DNA from: Candidatus Latescibacterota bacterium
GTDB taxonomy: Bacteria; Latescibacterota; UBA2968; UBA8231
Length of the DNA stretch: 37,670 nt
Reading direction: 5' to 3'
Assembly (NCBI GenBank): GCA_016187725.1
Contig: JACPJE010000194.1
Span: forward strand, 1-37,670
Shown: in pieces, positions 32,280-37,670 of the stretch
Numbering within the stretch: the stretch's first letter is position 1
How the letters are laid out: every line of letters starts with the position of its first letter
Notes under the pieces: model-generated
The model's database searches: none
Seen by the model: only the letters and a program-made list of their open reading frames with translations
Told to the model about the DNA's origin: nothing
Translations under genes and position numbers: made by a program

Positions 32280-32561
32280 ATGAGTTCCTGTGCGGCGATG
32301 AAAGCCCTGATCACCGGCCGGGTCCAGGGTGTGGGTTTTCGCTTCTTCGTTCAGCGCCAGGCCATCCACTACGGCCTGAAAGGGTATGTGCGCAACCTTC
32401 CCGAGGGCGGGGTGGAGGTGTTTGCAGTGGGGGAGCGGGGGGTGCTCGAGGCCTTCCTCCAGGATCTGAAGGTGGGACCACCTGCCAGTGAGGTGGATCA
32501 GTGTCAGGTGAACTGGCAGGTGCAGCCAGCATCCTATACCGGATTCAGTATCCAGCCATAG
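32280..32561 (+). CDS. acyP: Acylphosphatase
   Basis: A 93-aa protein with the signature ITGRVQGVGFRFFVQRQA (catalytic Arg) and GYVRNLPEGGVEVFAVG (catalytic Asn), the complete acylphosphatase motif set. It hydrolyses carboxyl-phosphate bonds such as carbamoyl phosphate. Start ATG 32280, or ATG 32298, which would give the more usual length. The 110-bp gap before it is AT-rich and contains a TATAAT (-10-like, near 32192) without a good -35. It precedes apt by 7 bp. Confidence 0.93.
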   Translation: MSSCAAMKALITGRVQGVGFRFFVQRQAIHYGLKGYVRNLPEGGVEVFAVGERGVLEAFLQDLKVGPPASEVDQCQVNWQVQPASYTGFSIQP

Positions 32562-32568
32562 AAAGCCT

Positions 32569-33099
32569 GTGTCGACGACCGCCGAGTACCTCAAAAAGCT
32601 GATCCGCACCGTGCCTGATTTTCCCAGTCCGGGTATCCTCTTTCGCGATATCACCACCTTGCTGAAGGATGCCGATGGCCTCAGAAAAGGGGTGGGGGTC
32701 ATGCTGGCGCCCTTTGCCGGGGCGGATCTGGACCTGATCGTCGGCATTGAGTCCCGAGGGTTTATTCTGGCCGCACCCATGGCCCTGCAGCGGGGTTGCG
32801 GACTGGTGCTCATCCGCAAGCCCGGCAAGCTGCCCGCCGCCACTGTGCGGCAGGAGTACCAGCTGGAATACGGCAGCGACGCCGTCGAGATCCACCGCGA
32901 CGCCATCAGCCCAGGACAACGGGTGCTCCTGGTGGACGACGTCCTGGCCACCGGCGGCACCATGGCTGCGGCCCAGCAGTTGGTCGCCGGCTTGGGAGGG
33001 CAGGTGGAGGGGATCAGTTTCCTGGTGGAGTTGCTGGCCCTCAAGGGAAGGCAGCGCCTGGGCAGCTGCCGCGTCGAAAGCGCAATCCAATACGAATAA
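32569..33099 (+). CDS. apt: Adenine phosphoribosyltransferase
   Basis: A 176-aa type I phosphoribosyltransferase converting adenine and PRPP to AMP. It has the typical start (VPDFPSPGILFRDITTLL), GIESRGFILAAPMA, RKPGKLP, and the PRPP loop VLLVDDVLATGGTMAAA. Start GTG 32569 with GAAAG upstream. Two PRPP-synthetase-like genes flank it within 2 kb on either side, which fits a supply-and-use arrangement for the cofactor PRPP. Confidence 0.96.
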   Translation: MSTTAEYLKKLIRTVPDFPSPGILFRDITTLLKDADGLRKGVGVMLAPFAGADLDLIVGIESRGFILAAPMALQRGCGLVLIRKPGKLPAATVRQEYQLEYGSDAVEIHRDAISPGQRVLLVDDVLATGGTMAAAQQLVAGLGGQVEGISFLVELLALKGRQRLGSCRVESAIQYE

Positions 33100-33123
33100 C
33101 CCCATAAGCGAGGTCGATCCGAG

Positions 33124-33786
33124 ATGGCCACCAATCACCCCAGCAAGCAGGAGCTGAGAGAAGACCGCTTTGTCGAGTGGATTCTGGAAACCGCCGAATA
33201 TGTGCGCGCCAGGTCCCAGGTGTTCACCGCCGGGGCCGTGGGGGTGGTGGTGCTGATCGCCGGCCTCGCGTACTTCAACAAATCCCAGGCCGATGCCCGC
33301 CTCGAGGCCGCCGCGCTCCTGGGCGAGGCGATGATCGCCGACGACAACAACCAGGCCGACGAGAGCATCCGCCTGGCCGAGCAGTTGCTAAAGGAGTACG
33401 CCGGCACCCCCTCGGCGGCGCAGGGGGTGCTGTTTTTGGCCAACCGCTATTTCGCCCAGGGCCGGTACGGGGAAGCCCAGAAGTTCTACGAGCGCTACTT
33501 GTCCGATTACGGCGACGTGGACGTGCTGGCCTTTGCCGCTCGCAACGGGCTGGCCTCCTGCGCCGAAGCGCAGGGGGACTACCGGCAGGCGGCCAGCAAA
33601 TTCCAGGATGCGGCCGCGGCCAGCGGCGGCAATACCCAGGGCAGCCTGGCCCTGCTGGAGGCGGCTCGCTGCTATGGTCTGGCGGGCGATACGGCTAGCC
33701 AGAAAGGGATCCTGACCCAGATCACCAAGGAGTTCTCCGACTCGCCGGCCGCAGTCCGGGCCCGCGAAGAACTCGCCATGCTGTGA
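33124..33786 (+). CDS. YfgM-like TPR membrane protein
   Basis: A 220-aa protein with a cytoplasmic N-terminus, one membrane helix (FTAGAVGVVVLIAGLAYF, about 34-51) and periplasmic TPRs (SIRLAEQLLKEYAGTPSAAQG, YGEAQKFYERYLSDYGDVDVLA, DYRQAASKFQDAAAASGG). This is the arrangement of YfgM, a partner of the SecYEG translocon and periplasmic chaperones, and of related ancillary proteins. The role here is inferred from that. The ATG 33124 is 24 bp after apt and has CGAGG-like purines upstream. Confidence 0.8.
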   Translation: MATNHPSKQELREDRFVEWILETAEYVRARSQVFTAGAVGVVVLIAGLAYFNKSQADARLEAAALLGEAMIADDNNQADESIRLAEQLLKEYAGTPSAAQGVLFLANRYFAQGRYGEAQKFYERYLSDYGDVDVLAFAARNGLASCAEAQGDYRQAASKFQDAAAASGGNTQGSLALLEAARCYGLAGDTASQKGILTQITKEFSDSPAAVRAREELAML

Positions 33787-33803
33787 GAGCCAGGCCACCG
33801 CAG

Positions 33804-34742
33804 ATGGGCGACAAACTGAAATTCTTTGCCGGACAGAGCAATCCGTTCTTGGCCCAGGGAATCGCCAGGGAACTGGGGCTGGAACTGGGAGCCATCGAGT
33901 TTGTGCGCTTCAGCAACGAGAATATCAAGGTCAAGATCTGCGAGAACGTGCGGGGTTGCGACGTGTTCTTCCTCCAGACCTCCTGCCCGCCGGTCAACGA
34001 ATACCTGATGGAGTTGCTCATCGCCCTGGACGCCCTCAAGTACGCCTCGGCCAAGCGCATCACCGCGGTGCTGCCCTATTACCCCTATGCCTTGGCCGAC
34101 AGCAAGGACGAACCGCGCATCTCAGTGGCCGCCAGGCTGATGGCCGATCTGCTCACCGAAGCCGGTGCCAGCCGCATCCTGACCATGACCCTGCACAGTC
34201 CCCAGATCATGGGTTTCTGCCGCATCCCCATCGACCAACTGAGCGGGGTGCCCATCATCTGCGCCTCCTACGCCGACCTGGACCTGAAAAACAGCGTGGC
34301 GGTCTCTCCCGATATCAGCCGGGCCAAGGTGACTGAAGCCTATGCCAAGCGCCTGGGCCTGCCGCTGGTGGTGGTGGACAAGCGGCGCACTGGCAAGGAC
34401 CGGGTGCAGGTCAACGGGGTGATCGGCGAAGTGGAGGGACGCGACGCCATCTTCCTCGACGATGAAATCATCACCGGGGCCTCGATCATCGAAGGAGCCC
34501 AGGCGGTCAGGTCGCGGGGAGCCAGGCGCATCTTCGCCGGTTGCGTGCACGGCACCCTGCCCGGACAAAGCGCCCAGCGCATCGCCGAATCAGACCTGGA
34601 GCGCCTGGTCATCACCGACACCATCCCCCTGCCAGCGGAAAAACAGCATCCCAAGATCGGCGTCTGTTCGGTCGCCCCCCTCTTTGCCAATGCCATCAAG
34701 GCCATCCACGAAGAGACCTCCATCAGCAGTTTCTTCAAGTAA
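33804..34742 (+). CDS. Ribose-phosphate pyrophosphokinase-like protein, copy 2
   Basis: A 312-aa paralogue of the gene at 31225. It keeps FSNENIKVKICENVRG, DALKYASAKRITAVLPYYPY, TLHSPQIMGF, SPDIS and VVDKRRTGKD, but the ATP-contact ARQDR is ALADS (no Arg or Gln) and the PRPP loop reads DDEIITGAS. It is thus further from classical Prs than copy 1. Possibilities are a PRPP synthetase with changed kinetics, a regulatory subunit like mammalian PRPS-associated proteins, or a kinase for another pentose phosphate. Start ATG 33804; a GTG at 33783 is possible but would overlap the previous stop. Confidence 0.8.
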   Translation: MGDKLKFFAGQSNPFLAQGIARELGLELGAIEFVRFSNENIKVKICENVRGCDVFFLQTSCPPVNEYLMELLIALDALKYASAKRITAVLPYYPYALADSKDEPRISVAARLMADLLTEAGASRILTMTLHSPQIMGFCRIPIDQLSGVPIICASYADLDLKNSVAVSPDISRAKVTEAYAKRLGLPLVVVDKRRTGKDRVQVNGVIGEVEGRDAIFLDDEIITGASIIEGAQAVRSRGARRIFAGCVHGTLPGQSAQRIAESDLERLVITDTIPLPAEKQHPKIGVCSVAPLFANAIKAIHEETSISSFFK

Positions 34743-34769
34743 GAGGAGCCCTGCCAAGGTGAGCAAGGG

Positions 34770-35492
34770 ATGAAGCTGGCAGTCCTCGCCGACGTCCACG
34801 CCAATCTAGAAGCCCTCGAAGCCGTGCTCATCTCCGTGGTGAAAGGCGGGGCCGAGCGGCTGTTGGTTTTGGGGGACGTGGTCGGCTACGGGCCAGATCC
34901 GGTGGCCTGTATCTGCCGCCTGCAGGAGTCGAAGGCCGTGTGTGTCCTGGGCAATCACGACCAAGCCATGGTCGATCTGCGCGCGGTGCGCGGCTTCAAT
35001 TGGCTGGCCAAGGATGCCCTCCGGTGCTCCCGGCCCCTCCTGGGGACCGAGGAACTAGAGTACCTGCACAGTTTTGCCTTCCGCCACGTCGAACAGGGAG
35101 CCTCCTTCACCCATGCCAATCCCATCAAGCCCGAGGAGTGGCAGCACCTCTACCTGTACCGCCACCTGGCCTGGTGCATGGAGCGGACGGACTGGAAGGT
35201 CAACTTTGTCGGCCACACCCACTATCCGGGATTCTACTGTCAGCAGGGCAGCCGGGTGGTGCGGCTGACTTCCAGTGAAGTCGCCATCGGCAGGCACCGC
35301 TACCTGATCAATCCGGGGAGCGTGGGTCAGCCCCGCGACGGGGACTGGCGGGCCTCCTTCGTGCTGTGGGACCTGGAACGCAACCACCTGGAGTTGAAGC
35401 GGGTCGAATACCCCGTGCAGCGCACCCAGGAAAAACTCCTCCAACGCGACTGGCCCCACTATCTGGCCCAGCGCCTGGCCAAGGGGGAATAG
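34770..35492 (+). CDS. Metallophosphoesterase (calcineurin-like, YfcE-type)
   Basis: A 240-aa enzyme with the full two-metal motif set: LADVHANLEAL, LGDVVGYGPDP, LGNHDQAM, GHTHYPGFY and NPGSVGQPRDGD. These proteins hydrolyse phosphodiesters or bis-phosphates such as diadenosine tetraphosphate; the substrate is not evident. The ATG 34770 is 27 bp after the PRPP-synthetase-like gene. rsgA follows after 8 bp. Confidence 0.88.
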   Translation: MKLAVLADVHANLEALEAVLISVVKGGAERLLVLGDVVGYGPDPVACICRLQESKAVCVLGNHDQAMVDLRAVRGFNWLAKDALRCSRPLLGTEELEYLHSFAFRHVEQGASFTHANPIKPEEWQHLYLYRHLAWCMERTDWKVNFVGHTHYPGFYCQQGSRVVRLTSSEVAIGRHRYLINPGSVGQPRDGDWRASFVLWDLERNHLELKRVEYPVQRTQEKLLQRDWPHYLAQRLAKGE

Positions 35493-35500
35493 CCGGCTCC

Positions 35501-36406
35501 ATGAAGGGCAGGGTGCTCCAGTTGTCCGGCTTGCACGCCCTGGTGGATGCGGAGGGACAGGTATGGCAGTGCGAACTGCGGGGTCGCCTCAAGGCCGCCA
35601 TGAGAGCAGCCACCGCACCCCTGGCCGCCGGCGACTGGGTGGAAGTCCGGGCCACCGCTCCGGGCACTGGCGTGGTGGAGCAGGTCCATCCCCGTCGCAC
35701 CAAGATTTCCCGGAAGGCCAGCGGTTTGCGCGGCGGTGAACAGGTGATGGCCGCCAATCTGGATCAGCTGGTCGTCCTAGTGGCTGCCCGGCACCCAGAG
35801 CCCCGGCCGGGTTTCATCGACCGGGCCATCGCCATGGCCCATTGCGGGGATATACGCCCCTTGGTCTGCATCAACAAGGTCGACCTGGTCGCCCGGGGGC
35901 AGGCCGGCCACCTGGCAGCCGTGTACGCCGACCTGGGCTACCCGGTCTGCCAGACCAGCGCGCTGACCGGGGAAGGGCTCGACAGCCTGGCCAGTCTGCT
36001 CGGGAACCAGGTCTCTGCCCTGGTGGGGCAGTCGGGAGTGGGCAAATCCTCTCTGCTCAACTGCCTGGCTCCCGGCCTGCACCTCCAGACCCAGGAGTTG
36101 ATGAAGCGACATGACCGGGGCCGGCACACCACTGCTGCCGCCCGGCTGTACCCCCTGCCTCAGGGCGGGTACCTGGTCGATACCCCGGGGATCAAGGAAC
36201 TGCAATTGTGGGAAGTGGCGCGGCCGGATCTGGCCCTTTACTTTGTAGAGATGGGCCCGCTGACCGAGCAGTGCCACTTCAGGGACTGCCTGCACCAGAG
36301 CGAGCCGGGATGCGCCATCCGGGCGGCAGTGGAGCAGGGCCGGATCTCCACCCTGCGATACGAAGGCTACCTGCGCATTGCCGCCAGTCTGGAAGGAAAA
36401 CCATGA
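35501..36406 (+). CDS. rsgA: Ribosome small-subunit assembly GTPase RsgA
   Basis: A 301-aa circularly permuted GTPase: G4 (CINKVDLV) and TSALTGEGLDSL precede G1 (GQSGVGKSSLLNCL) and G3 (VDTPGIKEL). An OB-fold N-terminus and a C-terminal zinc knuckle (QCHFRDCLHQSEPGC) complete it. RsgA matures the 30S decoding site. Start ATG 35501, with GGGGGAA in the end of the previous gene. The stop overlaps the ATG of hprK (ATGA), an unusual partnership that puts a ribosome-assembly factor and a carbon-regulation kinase in one unit. Confidence 0.95.
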   Translation: MKGRVLQLSGLHALVDAEGQVWQCELRGRLKAAMRAATAPLAAGDWVEVRATAPGTGVVEQVHPRRTKISRKASGLRGGEQVMAANLDQLVVLVAARHPEPRPGFIDRAIAMAHCGDIRPLVCINKVDLVARGQAGHLAAVYADLGYPVCQTSALTGEGLDSLASLLGNQVSALVGQSGVGKSSLLNCLAPGLHLQTQELMKRHDRGRHTTAAARLYPLPQGGYLVDTPGIKELQLWEVARPDLALYFVEMGPLTEQCHFRDCLHQSEPGCAIRAAVEQGRISTLRYEGYLRIAASLEGKP

Positions 36407-37359
36407 CCGAATTGTCCATCGGCAATCTGCTCAAGACCTACGGCCAGCACCTGGGACTGCATCTGCTGGCCGGCGAGGAAGGCCTGCACCGCACCATCAA
36501 CACCAGCGATACCAACCGGCCCTCGCTGGCCTTGACCGGCTTTGTCGAGGTGTTCAATTTCGACAGCGTGCAGGTCCTGGGCAACCACGAGATCGAGTAC
36601 TTGCGCCATCTGCCCCAGCCCCAGATCCGCCAGGCCCTGGAGATCATCTACCAGTTCGAGATGCCCTGCGTGGTCATCACTGGGATGGGGCGCTTGCTTC
36701 CCGAACTCCAGGACCTGGCAAACCAGTACGCCATACCCCTGCTCAAGTCCGATTTCGATACCCCAAAATTCAACCACCTACTCTATTTCTATCTGGACGA
36801 CGTCTTTGCCCCGCAGGTCGTCGTCCACGCCACCCTGGTCGATGTGAACGGGATCGGTCTGCTCTTCACCGGCCGCAGCGCCATCGGCAAGAGCGAGCTG
36901 GGCCTGGATCTGGTGGAACGGGGCCATCGGCTGGTGGCCGACGATACCGTCAACATCAGCCGGAAGGCCCAGGGCATCCTGGTGGGGCAGAGCCCGCAGG
37001 TCCTGCAAGATCACATGGAGATACGGTGCATCGGCATCATCAACGTCAAACGGATGTTCGGCATCCGGGGAACCAGAAAGCAAAAAAGGGTGGAAGTGAT
37101 CGTCAACCTCGAAGACTGGAACGAGAATTTCGAGTGCGAACGCCTGGGTCTGGACGACCGGACCAGGACCATTCTAGGAGTGGAACTGCCCGAGATTACC
37201 GTGCCCCTGGTGCCGGGCAAGAACATCACCGTCATCGCCGAGACCATCGCCCTGAACCATCTGTTGCGCCTGGATGGGTACTATCCGGCTCAGGAGTTCA
37301 GCACCCGCCTGCTGCAGTCGATGCAGCGTCCTCCCAAACCTCCCGAACCCCAGAGTTGA
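36403..37359 (+). CDS. hprK: HPr kinase/phosphorylase
   Basis: A 318-aa protein. The N-terminal domain is present (residues 1-130). The catalytic half has VVHATLVDVNGIG (His142), Walker A GRSAIGKSE (157-165), LVERGHRLVADDTV, and the HprK signature CERLGLDDRTRTILGVELPEI with RPxxxGKNI-like VPLVPGKNITVIAE. In Gram-negatives without a full sugar PTS it usually controls HPr signalling rather than catabolite repression. The first glycine of the usual GxSGxGKS is kept but the second is Ala160. Start ATG 36403 overlaps the rsgA stop. GGAAGGAAAA is its ribosome site. Confidence 0.93.
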   Translation: MTELSIGNLLKTYGQHLGLHLLAGEEGLHRTINTSDTNRPSLALTGFVEVFNFDSVQVLGNHEIEYLRHLPQPQIRQALEIIYQFEMPCVVITGMGRLLPELQDLANQYAIPLLKSDFDTPKFNHLLYFYLDDVFAPQVVVHATLVDVNGIGLLFTGRSAIGKSELGLDLVERGHRLVADDTVNISRKAQGILVGQSPQVLQDHMEIRCIGIINVKRMFGIRGTRKQKRVEVIVNLEDWNENFECERLGLDDRTRTILGVELPEITVPLVPGKNITVIAETIALNHLLRLDGYYPAQEFSTRLLQSMQRPPKPPEPQS

Positions 37360-37496
37360 GGGGGGGGGAATTCTTTGCCCTCATTTCAGCCTTTCCGCGC
37401 CAGCTTTTCCCGGTCCCACGGGGCCTCGCGCCTTTGACCAGGCCGGCATATTTGTTGCTATACCCACGGTAGCAAAGCTCTGCCGGAGGGAAGAGT

Positions 37497-37670
37497 ATGG
37501 CTAAGTCCTGTCTACTTTGGCTCATGGTCCTGCTCCTGCCCAGTATTGCCAAGGCCGAGGTCCAGACCTGGTCTTTTGAAGAACAGGCCCGTCAGCAGCT
37601 GAGAAAACTGGACACCTGGGGGTTGAGGCGTTTGGTGCAGGCGGAAGGGCAGATCGACAAGGTCCAGAAG
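37497..37670 (+). CDS. Secreted hypothetical protein, N-terminal part
   Basis: The window ends 58 codons in. The N-terminus (MAKSCLLWLMVLLLPSIAKA) is a signal peptide cleaved near AKA-E, and the mature chain begins EVQTWSFEEQARQQLRKLD, helical and charged. No family is recognisable. CGGAGGGAAGAG lies just before the ATG, a strong ribosome site. Upstream, TTGACC (37434) and TATACC (37459) are spaced 19 bp, too wide for a confident promoter. Confidence 0.6.
   Translation, partial: MAKSCLLWLMVLLLPSIAKAEVQTWSFEEQARQQLRKLDTWGLRRLVQAEGQIDKVQK

Noticed and set aside
37434..37496. Cyclic di-GMP-type riboswitch before the last gene
   Set aside because: The phrase AGCAAAGCTCTGCCGGAG resembles part of the GEMM core by chance; the rest of the aptamer and its tetraloop receptor are missing.
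1..37670. CRISPR arrays, IS elements or prophage
   Set aside because: No regularly spaced repeats, no transposase or phage proteins in either strand.

Overview
The window is 37.7 kb of GC-rich bacterial chromosome from an organism with an outer membrane. The evidence for this is an MltB-type transglycosylase, several lipobox proteins, a putative outer-membrane beta-barrel and a periplasmic peptidyl-prolyl isomerase. A COX24/AURKAIP1-like micro-protein, HPr kinase, ThiT, a TatT-type TRAP accessory protein and a bacterial TMTC homologue together hint at a member of the FCB superphylum or a neighbouring candidate phylum. That placement is inference, because the window has no rRNA gene. Coding density is high, translational coupling by short overlaps is frequent, and GTG/TTG starts are common. 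There is no prophage, integrase, transposase or CRISPR array.

Layout. (1) 1-3.7 kb, minus strand: the N-terminal part of a CtBP-like D-2-hydroxyacid dehydrogenase, an overlapping polysaccharide deacetylase, a 166-bp element with terminal inverted repeats, a DASS/SLC13 anion transporter and MltB. (2) 3.8-6.5 kb, plus strand: a two-gene McrBC-type system (AAA+ McrB with an unrecognised N-terminal region, plus McrC nuclease). (3) 6.5-10.1 kb, minus strand: a complete TPAT, that is, a TatT (TPR-type lipoprotein), DctP, DctQ, DctM cluster in which every junction overlaps. (4) 10.2-14.8 kb: a TMTC-like membrane glycosyltransferase with TPRs, convergent with a minus-strand cluster of a COG4324 metallopeptidase lipoprotein, two further lipoproteins and an unknown protein. 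(5) 14.9-17.8 kb, plus strand: a 50-aa protein, mreB, mreC, then a sigma70-type promoter, HU, a 31-codon COX24-like basic gene overlapping the end of HU, and tRNA-Arg(CCG), tRNA-Pro(GGG), tRNA-Pro(CGG) closed by a strong terminator.

(6) 17.9-24.2 kb: an Lpp-like coiled-coil lipoprotein (minus), ychF, a beta-barrel protein with a haem-type CxxCH motif (minus), an LPG-synthase-like membrane protein, a class II aldolase with a helical tail resembling microcompartment encapsulation peptides, a TPR-parvulin fusion and thiT. (7) 24.2-25.9 kb: a 300-bp non-coding stretch with multiple stems (candidate leader or small RNA), then an acidic/PAK-rich disordered protein carrying several FliM-like SQxEIxALL motifs, and a terminator. 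(8) 25.9-28.5 kb: thrC and a MetB-type gamma-synthase. (9) 28.5-29.2 kb, minus: an RHH/PIN toxin-antitoxin pair. (10) 29.3-37.7 kb, plus strand: a PRMT-like methyltransferase, hemB, a prs-like gene, acyP, apt, a YfgM-like protein, a second prs-like gene, a metallophosphoesterase, rsgA, hprK and the start of a secreted protein.

The most unusual items are the multi-motif FliM-peptide protein with its structured upstream region, the pair of divergent PRPP-synthetase paralogues flanking apt, the CxxCH beta-barrel, the aldolase tail, the 31-codon gene overlapping HU, and the McrB with an unidentified specificity domain.
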